Of a stretch of 34,774 nt of DNA, positions 15,527 to 22,779 are shown one piece after another. Both the position numbers and the translations under genes were made by a program. The notes below the pieces were generated by a model. The model searched no databases. It saw nothing but the letters and a program-made list of their open reading frames with translations, and was not told the DNA's origin. Origin of the DNA: a bacterium (GTDB lineage Bacteria > Zhuqueibacterota > Zhuqueibacteria > Zhuqueibacterales > Zhuqueibacteraceae); assembly GCA_022072515.1 (NCBI GenBank), contig JAJVHT010000042.1, positions 6,127-40,900 on the forward strand. The letters run 5' to 3'. Positions within the stretch are counted from its first letter, which is position 1. Each line of letters opens with the position of its first letter.

Positions 15527-15596
15527 TGCGAAGTCGGACTTGCGTGCGCTGATTTTTTAATTTAGCAAAATCTTGCTGCGCAAGTCGGACTTCGCA
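15527..15596. repeat. 18-bp inverted repeat between two minus-strand genes
   Basis: TGCGAAGTCGGACTTGCG (15527-15544) and CGCAAGTCGGACTTCGCA (15579-15596) are inverted copies with one mismatch at the centre, around a 34-base loop. It lies between the YCII fusion gene and the lipocalin-like gene. It may act as a terminator of the sigma operon or an mRNA processing site. Confidence 0.6.
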
Positions 15597-15602
15597 TAAG
15601 AT

Positions 15603-16202
15603 TCAAATCTGATCGATCTCCCGCAGTTCGATCAAACCGCCATATTTGAGGTGCGGACAACTGGCCGCGACCTTGAGGGCATCGTCGTAATTTTCCGCTG
15701 CGATTAAAAAGTAGCCGCCGAGCACGTGCGGTTCTGTCGCCTCGCGCACCTCGCGAATTTCAAGTTGCCCGCGAACCTGGCGCAGCAGCCGCCCGCCGTC
15801 CTTCAATTTTTCTCCGCTGATCATTCGTTTCGACATGCCGATTTGGCGCGCCCAGCCGCTGTATTCGGCGACTTTGCTTATATCATCAGGCGGCGTTTCC
15901 GGTGAATCGTAAAGAAACAAAACAAACAGATGGTGACGCGTTTGTTGTGGCGACGTACCACTTTGCCATTTTCCCAACCCAAAGCCAAGCGCCAAAAACA
16001 CCAGTGCGGCGGCGAAGGCGCCGGCCCAACGCGGCGGCGTCCATATTGGCGGCGCCGGCGTCATTTGGATATGCCCCTGGGCTTTGAGCGCACTGACAAT
16101 TCTCGCTTCCAGCGTGGCTGCCGGCGAGTGCCGGCGCGACAAGGCCGTGAATTTTTTTCTTTCTTCCGGATTCAGCTCGTCATGATTTTGGGTGTGATTC
16201 AT
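15603..16202 (-). CDS. Putative anti-sigma factor fused to a YCII domain
   Basis: A 199-residue membrane protein directly behind the ECF sigma gene (2-base gap; its CGGAGA ribosome site lies inside the end of the sigma gene). Residues 1-55 are a cytosolic, helical N-terminus (LNPEERKKFTALSR, LEARIVSALKAQG) in the place of an anti-sigma domain; it lacks the HxxxCxxC zinc motif. One membrane helix spans about 58-78. Residues 91-197 form a YCII/DGPF-type alpha/beta domain: LFVLFLYDS, YSGWARQIGMSKRMISGEKLKDGGRLL, PHVLGGYFLIAAENYDDALKVAASCPHL, IELREI. If the usual single-pass topology holds, the YCII domain lies outside the inner membrane. Position argues for an anti-sigma role; the ligand or trigger is unknown. 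Confidence 0.75.
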   Translation of the reverse strand: MNHTQNHDELNPEERKKFTALSRRHSPAATLEARIVSALKAQGHIQMTPAPPIWTPPRWAGAFAAALVFLALGFGLGKWQSGTSPQQTRHHLFVLFLYDSPETPPDDISKVAEYSGWARQIGMSKRMISGEKLKDGGRLLRQVRGQLEIREVREATEPHVLGGYFLIAAENYDDALKVAASCPHLKYGGLIELREIDQI

Positions 16203-16204
16203 TT

Positions 16205-16780
16205 TTATATTCTCCGATTCGCGCTTTTTTCCGCGACCACTTGCAGGGCCTCACGCACCGAGCGGCGCGCACGCGCGAGCTGGCTTTTGGAGGTGCCGAC
16301 TTCAATGTCGAGCAGGCGGCTGATCTCCTCATGCGTATAGCCTTCGACATCGTGCAACACCAAAACCTGCCGATAGCCGTTTGGCAGCGCCGCAATCGCC
16401 TGCTCCAAATCGAGAGGCTCGCAATCATTCGTGGTGGCGTCTTCTTGCACATACTGCTCGGCAACCCGCTCGTCGCTTCGTCGCGCGCGCTGCCGATACA
16501 ATTCGCGGCAGCAATTGATCGTAATGCCGGAGAGCCACGTGCGCAAGCTCGATTCCCAACGAAATTTCTCCAGAGCCTCAATGGCACGCAGCCACGTGTC
16601 CTGCACGGCCTCCTCGGCCTCGTGAACGTTCCAGCTGGCCAAACGCAGCGCCAATTGATAAAGCGCAGGTGTGTGCCGGTGATACAGCGCGCGGAAAGTC
16701 TGCTCGTCCCGGCGCGCGAGAAAGTTGCGCACCAACCGCCGATCCGCGCGCTGGGCAAGATACTTTGATAGAATTTTCAT
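16205..16780 (-). CDS. ECF-type RNA polymerase sigma factor
   Basis: A 191-residue sigma factor. Region 2 runs through FRALYHRHTPALYQLALRL, EAEEAVQDTWLRAIEAL, FRWESSLRTWLSGITINCCRELYR. Region 4 runs through LEQAIAALPNGYRQVLVLHDVEGYTHEEISRLLDIEVGTSKSQLARARRSVREAL, the helix-turn-helix that reads the -35 element. No extra C-terminal domain. I start at ATG 16780. A GTG-type start near 16810 would fall within the sequence AACCTTTT, a possible self-controlled promoter, and there is no clear ribosome site at either. It is co-transcribed with the YCII-fused membrane protein, the likely partner that holds it inactive. Confidence 0.93.
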   Translation of the reverse strand: MKILSKYLAQRADRRLVRNFLARRDEQTFRALYHRHTPALYQLALRLASWNVHEAEEAVQDTWLRAIEALEKFRWESSLRTWLSGITINCCRELYRQRARRSDERVAEQYVQEDATTNDCEPLDLEQAIAALPNGYRQVLVLHDVEGYTHEEISRLLDIEVGTSKSQLARARRSVREALQVVAEKSANRRI

Positions 16781-16789
16781 ATCTATTGA

Positions 16790-16819
16790 TAAGTGCCGGA
16801 AGCGCCCCAAAAGGTTGCA
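16790..16819 (-). promoter_or_regulatory. Possible ECF promoter ahead of the sigma gene
   Basis: On the minus strand, TGCAACCTTTT (16819-16809) resembles the AAC-containing -35 boxes recognised by ECF sigma factors, which commonly drive their own genes. About 16 bases further comes CGGCAC, not a strong -10 match. Proposed from position and the AAC motif only. Confidence 0.25.
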
Positions 16820-16871
16820 TCGAATTTTAAAAAATATTGAAACTCTTTGTCATGACACCAGGAAGAGAGAT

Positions 16872-17921
16872 CTATTTCGCGGCCGTGCGGCGCGCGATTT
16901 CCTGGCGCACGGCAGGAGCCACGACGGTTCCCAAAAGTTCAATGGCGCGCATGACTTTGGCATGCGGCATCGTGCCGACGCTGAGCTGGGCGAGAAAACG
17001 CTGATGGCCGAAAATCTCATGTTGGTAAAGGATTTTTTCGGTGACTTCCTGCGGGCTGCCGACCAGCAAAGCGCCTTGCGACGAGCACAAGGTGTCGAAT
17101 TGCTGCCGCGTCATGGCCGGCCAGCCGCGCTCGCGCCCGATCCGCGACATCACTTCAGCATAAGAAGGAAAGAATTCATCTGCGGCTTGCTGCGAATTGT
17201 CCGCAATGTACGCATGCGAGTTGATGCTCACTGGCAGTTGCGCCAGATCATGTCCGGCGCGGTGCGCCGTGTCGCGAAAGAGTTCGACAAAAGGCGCGAA
17301 GCGTGCCGGTGCGCCGCCGATGATGGCCAGGGCCATCGGCAAGCCCAGCGTGGCCGCGCGCACCACAGATTGCGGCGTACCGCCGACCGCAATCCAGATC
17401 GGCAGCGGGTTTTGCAATGGGCGGGGATAAACGGCAAGATTGTGCAGCGGCGGCCGGTGTTTGCCCGACCACGTGACGCGTTCGTTTTCGCGGATTTTCA
17501 ACAACAGCTCGAGCTTTTCGGCAAACAATTCGTCGTAGTCATCAAGATCGTAACCGAAGAGCGGGAAGGATTCAATGAACGATCCGCGGCCGGCCATAAT
17601 CTCGGCGCGCCCGCCGGAAAGCAGATCCAGCGTGGCGAAGTCTTGGAAAACGCGCACGGGATCATCGGAGCTGAGCACGGTGACGGCGCTGGTGAGCCGA
17701 ATGTGTTTGGTGCGTTCCGCGGCGGCAGCCAAGACCACCGCTGGCGCGGAGACGGCGAAGTCGCGGCGATGATGCTCACCGATGCCATAAACTTCCAAAC
17801 CCACCTGATCGGCAAGCTCAACCTCTTCCAGCAAGTCGCGCAGCCGCTGCGCCGCGCTCACCGTGCGGCCCGTGCCCGGATCCGGGGTGGTTTCTGCGAA
17901 CGTGTAAATACCGATTTGCAT
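16872..17921 (-). CDS. LLM-class (luciferase-like) flavin-dependent oxidoreductase
   Basis: A 349-residue enzyme of the bacterial luciferase-like superfamily, a TIM barrel that uses FMN or F420. It opens with [15 protein letters not shown], has [26 protein letters not shown] (about 46-71), a family hallmark with the catalytic-site EHH, then [48 protein letters not shown], and [22 protein letters not shown]. This is close to the group annotated as LLM oxidoreductases without known substrate. The C-terminus has [14 protein letters not shown]. Its stop is 91 bases from the sigma start on the same strand. Divergent from purK across 85 bases. Substrate and cofactor cannot be named from sequence alone. 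Confidence 0.92.
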   Translation of the reverse strand: MQIGIYTFAETTPDPGTGRTVSAAQRLRDLLEEVELADQVGLEVYGIGEHHRRDFAVSAPAVVLAAAAERTKHIRLTSAVTVLSSDDPVRVFQDFATLDLLSGGRAEIMAGRGSFIESFPLFGYDLDDYDELFAEKLELLLKIRENERVTWSGKHRPPLHNLAVYPRPLQNPLPIWIAVGGTPQSVVRAATLGLPMALAIIGGAPARFAPFVELFRDTAHRAGHDLAQLPVSINSHAYIADNSQQAADEFFPSYAEVMSRIGRERGWPAMTRQQFDTLCSSQGALLVGSPQEVTEKILYQHEIFGHQRFLAQLSVGTMPHAKVMRAIELLGTVVAPAVRQEIARRTAAK

Positions 17922-18006
17922 AAAATTCCAAATTTTCTTTGCTTTTTACGCCAGGATTTAAATCTTATAATTAAAGCACAAATGATGATGGAAAGCAAAT
18001 ATAAAA

Positions 18007-19164
18007 ATGATCAATCTGAATCGTGAGTGCGCTTACCCGTTTCTGCGGTTGGGCATTATCGGCGGCGGGCAGTTGGGCCGCATGATGGCGAGCCAGGCCA
18101 AGCAAATGGGTTTTTATGTTGCGGTGCTGGATCCCACGCCGAATTCGCCGGCCGGACATTTCGCGGATGTCGAGATCGTCGGCGATTTTTATGATCCGCA
18201 AAAACTGCAGGAATTGGTGCACGCCAGTGAGGTGGTGACGTATGATATCGAGCATATCGATGCTGTTTTTCTGAAAAAAATATCCGCCGCCTCTGGTTTT
18301 CGCATTCATCCCGCGCCGGAATTGTTGGAAATCATTCAAGACAAATGGCGCCAAAAGGAAATCTTCGCGCAACACGGGATTCCGGTGCCGCGTTTTCAGC
18401 AGGTCGATGAAGTTGATTTTGCCGCTTGCCAGCGTTTCGGATTTCCAGTGGTGCAGAAGCTGCGTTTCGGCGGTTATGACGGTCGCGGCGTAAAAATTTT
18501 ATCGACGCCGGATGATCTGGTGACGGCGCTTCCCGGCAACTCCATGCTGGAAGAATATGTGGCATTGGAAAAAGAGCTGGCGGTGATGGTGGCGCGCAGC
18601 ACCCACGGCGAGATGAAATGTTATGCTGTCGTGGAAATGCAATTTGCCGCGCCGGGTAATATTTTGGATATTCTGGTGGCGCCGGCGCGAATCAGCGAAT
18701 CCTTGCAGCGGCGCGCGCAAGAAATGGCGGTGGCGTGCGTGGAAGCTTTGCAGGGCGTCGGTGTTTTTGGCGTCGAACTTTTTCTTTCGCAGCAGGGTCA
18801 ATTGCTGGTCAATGAAATTGCCCCGCGGCCGCACAACTCCGGGCATTACACCATTGAAGCTTGCGCCACCAGCCAATTCGAGCAGCATCTGCGCGCGATC
18901 GCGGGTTTGCCGTTGGGTTCGACGCAACTGTTGTCCCCGGCGGTGATGTTGAATCTTTTGGGCGGGCCGAATCAGTCCGGACCGCCGGTGGTTGAAGGCC
19001 TGGCGGAGCTGCTGGCGATTCCAGGTTTGTCGTTTCATTGGTACGGTAAAGCGGAAACGCGGCCGTTGCGAAAAATGGGACACGTAACCATTTTAAATGA
19101 GAACATTGACATCGCGTTGCAACACGCCCGGCGCGTCAAGGAAATTCTGAAGATCAGGGCGTGA
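18007..19164 (+). CDS. purK: 5-(carboxyamino)imidazole ribonucleotide synthase PurK
   Basis: ATP-grasp enzyme of purine synthesis that carboxylates AIR with bicarbonate and ATP to N5-CAIR. 385 residues, the normal length. The N-terminal nucleotide-binding motif LGIIGGGQLGRMMASQAKQMGF, the domain start IQDKWRQKEIFAQHGIPVPRF, the ATP-grasp segment PVVQKLRFGGYDGRGVKIL, EEYVALEKELAVMVAR, and the metal-site stretch LLVNEIAPRPHNSGHYTIEAC followed by SQFEQHLRAIAGLPLG are all present. Start ATG 18007 has GGAAAG upstream. It is followed after 199 bases by purE, which uses its product; the gap holds an inverted repeat, so they may be transcribed separately. Confidence 0.96.
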   Translation: MINLNRECAYPFLRLGIIGGGQLGRMMASQAKQMGFYVAVLDPTPNSPAGHFADVEIVGDFYDPQKLQELVHASEVVTYDIEHIDAVFLKKISAASGFRIHPAPELLEIIQDKWRQKEIFAQHGIPVPRFQQVDEVDFAACQRFGFPVVQKLRFGGYDGRGVKILSTPDDLVTALPGNSMLEEYVALEKELAVMVARSTHGEMKCYAVVEMQFAAPGNILDILVAPARISESLQRRAQEMAVACVEALQGVGVFGVELFLSQQGQLLVNEIAPRPHNSGHYTIEACATSQFEQHLRAIAGLPLGSTQLLSPAVMLNLLGGPNQSGPPVVEGLAELLAIPGLSFHWYGKAETRPLRKMGHVTILNENIDIALQHARRVKEILKIRA

Positions 19165-19194
19165 TTCTGTTGGAACTGCAACACTATGGTTACA

Positions 19195-19252
19195 CAAGAT
19201 GATAGTGGCAAGATGATTGAAAAATTTTAATTGTTTTGCCACAATCATCTTG
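19195..19252. repeat. 17-bp inverted repeat between purK and purE
   Basis: CAAGATGATAGTGGCAA (19195-19211) pairs with TTGCCACAATCATCTTG (19236-19252) apart from one position. A second CAAGATGATTG at 19210-19220 can pair with the same 3' arm, so two alternative hairpins are possible. It starts 31 bases after the purK stop. It may separate purK and purE transcription or be a dispersed repeat. Confidence 0.6.
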
Positions 19253-19363
19253 CTAAAATAGCTTGGCGCGCCCTTATATCTTAGTGCTTCGTCGTGGTCA
19301 AGTTTTGTTGTAGCGCGTCTGCATTGGGTTATTAAAATTACCGAATGTTAAAGGTAAATCATC

Positions 19364-19861
19364 ATGTCAAATCCATTGGTTGGCATCATCATGGGCAGCG
19401 ATTCCGATTTGCCGGTGATGCAGCAAGCTGCCGAGGCGTTGCAAGAATTCGGCGTGCCGTATGCAATGACCATTGTCTCGGCGCACCGTACGCCACAACG
19501 TTTGTTTGAATATGCACGCACGGCGGAGGAACGCGGCCTGGAGGTGATCATCGCGGGCGCGGGCGGCGCGGCGCATTTACCCGGCATGATTGCCGCCATG
19601 ACGCCGTTGCCGGTGATCGGCGTGCCGGTCAAAGCTTCGTCCTTGGAGGGATTGGACTCCTTGCTTTCAATTGTACAAATGCCGGCGGGGGTGCCGGTGG
19701 CAACCGTCGCCATCAATAATGCGAAAAACGCCGGCATTCTCGCCGCGCAAATTTTGGGCGGCAAATTTCCGGAATTCCGCGCGCGGGTCAAGGCTTACAA
19801 AATGCAGTTGGAAAAAATCGTTTTGGAAAAAGCGGAAAAGATGGAAACGGGTATTCCGTGA
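19364..19861 (+). CDS. purE: 5-(carboxyamino)imidazole ribonucleotide mutase PurE (class I)
   Basis: Converts N5-CAIR, made by the neighbouring PurK, to CAIR in purine synthesis. 165 residues, typical of class I PurE. The conserved substrate-binding motifs are in order: [13 protein letters not shown] near the start, [13 protein letters not shown] with the catalytic-site His, and [49 protein letters not shown] and [10 protein letters not shown] complete the fold. Pairing with purK confirms the bacterial two-step route. AAAGG lies upstream of the ATG. Confidence 0.97.
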   Translation: MSNPLVGIIMGSDSDLPVMQQAAEALQEFGVPYAMTIVSAHRTPQRLFEYARTAEERGLEVIIAGAGGAAHLPGMIAAMTPLPVIGVPVKASSLEGLDSLLSIVQMPAGVPVATVAINNAKNAGILAAQILGGKFPEFRARVKAYKMQLEKIVLEKAEKMETGIP

Positions 19862-19898
19862 GCGGTAATCAGTGTGTACAAACAAGCAGGCAAATTAA

Positions 19899-19945
19899 CA
19901 ACGGATTACGCGGATTTAATCGGCGCAATCCGTGATCCGTTGTCA
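19899..19945. repeat. Imperfect hairpin after purE
   Basis: ACAACGGATTACGCGGATT and AATCCGTGATCCGTTGT form an imperfect stem with a two-base bulge, around a short loop. It starts about 38 bases after the purE stop and may act as a terminator. The words resemble the hairpin at 6132-6173. Confidence 0.5.
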
Positions 19946-20000
19946 TGACAGCTTTCTTAGCTTCATGACATGAAATATTCCGTATTCACGTTTTATTGGC

Positions 20001-20972
20001 ATGAATCTCATTTCCGCCACACCCACATCGATTCAATTGGCCGCCGAGATTATTCGCAACGGTAATCTCGTTGCGTTTCCCACGGAAACGGTTTACGGTT
20101 TGGGCGCTGAGGCCTTAAAGGCGCAGGCTTGCGCGAAAATTTTTGCGGCAAAAAATCGCCCCTATTTTGATCCGCTCATTGTGCATATTGCCGACTTGAG
20201 CTGGCTGGAAAAATTATGCGCGCGTTTCGATCAGCGCGCCCGGCAGCTCGCGGAAAAATTTTGGCCGGGCCCGCTCACCATGGTCGTTCCCAAAACCGAT
20301 CTGGTGCCCGACATCGTGACGGCGGGATTGCCGAATGTCGCGCTGCGCATGCCGAATCATCCGGTGGCGTTGGCATTGCTGAACGCCGCGCAAACGCCGA
20401 TTGCGGCGCCGAGCGCCAATCCGTTTGGCTACCTCAGCCCGACCACGGCGCAGCATGTCGCCGAGCAGTTGGGAAATCAAGTCGATTTGATTTTGGATGG
20501 CGGACCTTGCGCGATCGGAGTGGAATCCACGATTCTCGATTTGAGCGGCGAGCCGCCGACTCTGTTGCGGCCCGGCGGTTTGCCGGTGGAAAGCCTCGAG
20601 CTGGTCGTCGGCAACATGGTCGTGCCCAAAGCAGAATCCCCGCGTCCACATGCGCCGGGACAATTGCCCAGCCATTACGCGCCGCGCACGCCGGTGGAAT
20701 TCTTGCCCGGCGATTTTGTCTTTCCGGCTAATAAAAAAGCCGGCTTGCTGGTGCTGCAGACGCCCGTCGAAAATTTGCCTTTTTTTAAAATTGAAATTCT
20801 TTCGCCGGCAGGTGATTTGACGGAAGCCGCGGCCAATTTGTTTTCCTGCCTGCATCGTTTGGATCGCGCGGGGTTGGAGGTGATTTATGTTGAGCGCGTG
20901 CCGGAGACCGGGCTGGGGCGCGCCATCATGGATCGTTTGCGCAAAGCCGCGGCGCCGCGTCCTGGCGGTTAA
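20001..20972 (+). CDS. L-threonylcarbamoyladenylate synthase, Sua5 type
   Basis: Makes threonylcarbamoyl-AMP from Thr, bicarbonate and ATP, the first step of the t6A37 modification in tRNAs that read ANN codons. 323 residues in two parts, as in Sua5. The YrdC/TsaC domain (about 1-200) has AFPTETVYGLGAEA, KIFAAKNRPYFDPLIVHI, FWPGPLTMVV, VALRMPNHPVALALL, PIAAPSANPFGYLSPTTAQHV, and GVESTILDL with LLRPGGLPVESLE. The C-terminal Sua5 domain begins after the linker SPRPHAPGQLPSHYAPRTPVEF, whose SHYAP is a family mark. The weak upstream region gives no ribosome site, but the start matches the family. Its TAA shares the bases TTAA with the stop of the lycopene cyclase on the opposite strand. Confidence 0.95.
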   Translation: MNLISATPTSIQLAAEIIRNGNLVAFPTETVYGLGAEALKAQACAKIFAAKNRPYFDPLIVHIADLSWLEKLCARFDQRARQLAEKFWPGPLTMVVPKTDLVPDIVTAGLPNVALRMPNHPVALALLNAAQTPIAAPSANPFGYLSPTTAQHVAEQLGNQVDLILDGGPCAIGVESTILDLSGEPPTLLRPGGLPVESLELVVGNMVVPKAESPRPHAPGQLPSHYAPRTPVEFLPGDFVFPANKKAGLLVLQTPVENLPFFKIEILSPAGDLTEAAANLFSCLHRLDRAGLEVIYVERVPETGLGRAIMDRLRKAAAPRPGG

Positions 20973-21655
20973 AGCCGTTCCGAAACGGCTTTGAATTTCT
21001 CATAAAAGATCGTCGCCAAAAAAATCAGTGAGATGCCATAGCCAAAATCTTCGAGGGGGATCGTGCCAATGCGCCAGCCCAGCTGATACGCCTCGCCATA
21101 TAAAACCACCGGCCGGGCGGTGAGATAGCCATTAAAAATGAGGATGAACCCCACGAGCACGGCGAGATAAATCCAAAACCGCGGGCGCAACAGCAGATTG
21201 GTTTTTAATACCCGATCGATGATCAGGGCGGCGCCCAGGAAGATGAGCATGAGGCCGGTGTATTCCTTGCCTTTTGCAAAAAAAACCAGCCCGAATAGTT
21301 GCAGCGAATAAAGCGCGTAGCGAATGCGCCGCATCACACGCAAGCGGCGGCCCGGCGGCGGCACATAGAAGCCGATCACTTCCCAAATAAAAAGTGCGGC
21401 GAAGGGCACGGTGAAAAAAAACAGCCATTCTTCCAGCGGCAAATGGGCAAGGCGAAAATCGAGCGTATATTTTTCATTGAACCACCAATGCGTGCCGGTG
21501 ACAAGAGCATCCCAGATAATATAAGGAACGGCAACGATGGCAATGGCCGGCCAGGCGTAGCGCCATTTGTCGACAAAATGAATTTGTTTCTCAAAGCTCA
21601 TCACCAGCGGTCCCGCCAGAATAAGCAGATTGAGCAGCAGATACTCCGCTTTCAC
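20969..21655 (-). CDS. Lycopene cyclase-domain membrane protein (CrtYc/CrtYd-like)
   Basis: A 228-residue protein with about six or seven membrane helices and two homologous lycopene cyclase domains. Domain 1 has WDALVTGTHWWFNEKYTLDF followed by LPLEEWLFFFTVPF (72-85), and domain 2 has IGTIPLEDFGYGISLI (197-212). P-x-E-(E/D) motifs of this sort are the conserved acidic sites of the heterodimeric CrtYc/CrtYd cyclases of actinobacteria and of fused single-chain forms. The expected role is ring closure at the ends of lycopene. The start is GTG, overlapping the upstream stop as GTGA, so it is translationally coupled to the repeat protein. No other carotenoid gene (crtE, crtB, crtI) is in the window. 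Confidence 0.88.
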   Translation of the reverse strand: MKAEYLLLNLLILAGPLVMSFEKQIHFVDKWRYAWPAIAIVAVPYIIWDALVTGTHWWFNEKYTLDFRLAHLPLEEWLFFFTVPFAALFIWEVIGFYVPPPGRRLRVMRRIRYALYSLQLFGLVFFAKGKEYTGLMLIFLGAALIIDRVLKTNLLLRPRFWIYLAVLVGFILIFNGYLTARPVVLYGEAYQLGWRIGTIPLEDFGYGISLIFLATIFYEKFKAVSERL

Positions 21656-22257
21656 TGTTTCGCCAGCCGTAGGTTGATCATCTGCAAATGCGCGCGCTCT
21701 TCTGCGGTGAGCTTGATTTTTCCCAGCAGAAATTGGATGACGTTCGCAATCAGCTTGGGATCATACTGATAAGCCTGTTCCGGCAACAAACGTACGATTT
21801 CCCGCAGATGGCGCTGCGCGTCGTCGCCGCGGCCAAAAAATCCCGGCAAATAATAACACGTCGTGCCGTGAATAAAAAGCGCTTCGATATCCTCCGGATT
21901 TTGCGCCAGCCCGGCATCCATCAAATGCAAGCCGCTTTTGGCCCACTTCAATTTTTGATGCGGCCAAAACGCAAATTTGGCCTTTACCGCCGTGAGCGAG
22001 CCGATGTAGGTTTGGGCGCGGCCTTGCAGGCTGATATCGCTTTGGCCGATGGTGGTAAACAGCGCTATCGCCGTTTCCAGTTTCGTTTTATCTTTGAGGC
22101 TTTCGTAATACAGCAATCGCGCTTGGGTTAACGAACTGTCGCTTGCTGAAGCGAACGCCTTGGGCACCGAAGTCATTAGAATAAGCAACAATGATAAAAA
22201 GAAAGTCTTTCCACCGGTTAGCCTTGGTGAAAAGACAGTCATGTAATAATTTTTCAC
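21652..22257 (-). CDS. Exported helical-repeat protein of unknown function
   Basis: A 201-residue protein with an N-terminal signal peptide (FFLSLLLILMTSVPKAFASA, about 19-38). The mature part is all-helical, with features like tetratricopeptide repeats: LLYYESLKDKTKLETAIALFTTIG, GRAQTYIGSLTAVKAKFAFWPHQKLKWAKSGLHLMDAGLAQNPEDIEALFIHG, GDDAQRHLREIVRLLPE. No named family recognised. Start codon overlap (GTGA) with the lycopene cyclase downstream implies joint translation and perhaps a joint role at the membrane. It lies 27 bases after the GNAT gene in the same direction. Confidence 0.7.
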   Translation of the reverse strand: MKNYYMTVFSPRLTGGKTFFLSLLLILMTSVPKAFASASDSSLTQARLLYYESLKDKTKLETAIALFTTIGQSDISLQGRAQTYIGSLTAVKAKFAFWPHQKLKWAKSGLHLMDAGLAQNPEDIEALFIHGTTCYYLPGFFGRGDDAQRHLREIVRLLPEQAYQYDPKLIANVIQFLLGKIKLTAEERAHLQMINLRLAKQ

Positions 22258-22284
22258 GTCATATCCAATTCTAAATGAAAATCC

Positions 22285-22764
22285 TCAATGAGGTTCCGGC
22301 CCCGCTGCGAGCCGGCGGCACATGATGGTGATCGCGTGACCATAACAATCACCTGGCTGCAAGACCGTCCAGCCGAGCTTGCGATAAAAACTTTCCTGTC
22401 CTCCCGTAAACAGGTAAAGTGTTGCCACGTTTAACTGTTTCGCTTCCGCCGCCACGCGTTCGACGAGTTTCTTGCCAACGCCTTTGCCGCGCTGTTCCGG
22501 AATGACAAAAACGCTCGCCAGCCACGGCGTCAGTTGCCGCGCGATGTCGAGATCGTCCACGATCAGGCTGGCGGAGCCGAGCAGTTGCGAGCCTGCGAGA
22601 GCAACGAAGGTGGTGGGGATGCAAGCGCGCCCGGTGTGGCTTTGCAGATCCGTTAGCGCCTCTTCGTAGCTCCATCGCGGCAATAATTCACGCCATTCGT
22701 CGTAATGCCAGCGGGCCAGCGCCGGCGCGAAGTGGAGATGGTCGGCTAAGTATTCTATCTGCAT
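22285..22764 (-). CDS. GNAT family N-acetyltransferase
   Basis: A 159-residue acetyltransferase of the GNAT fold. FVALAGSQLLGSASLIVDD forms strands 2-4, and WLASVFVIPEQRGKGVGKKLVERVAAEAKQL contains motif A (V-x-P-x-x-R-G-K-G-V-G-K), which binds acetyl-CoA. TLYLFTGGQESFYRKLGWTVL is the usual motif B with the C-terminal YRKLGW. The substrate is unknown. It is 15 bases behind the radical SAM gene, so co-transcribed, but GNAT enzymes are often chance neighbours and its link to lipid or carotenoid chemistry is open. Confidence 0.9.
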   Translation of the reverse strand: MQIEYLADHLHFAPALARWHYDEWRELLPRWSYEEALTDLQSHTGRACIPTTFVALAGSQLLGSASLIVDDLDIARQLTPWLASVFVIPEQRGKGVGKKLVERVAAEAKQLNVATLYLFTGGQESFYRKLGWTVLQPGDCYGHAITIMCRRLAAGPEPH

Positions 22765-22779
22765 CGTTCTTTTAGAAAT

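Noticed and set aside
16725..18026. Long plus-strand open frame of 433 codons
   Set aside because: It runs antisense to the flavin oxidoreductase gene, has a basic, low-information translation and no ribosome site. The minus-strand frame matches a well-known family over its whole length.
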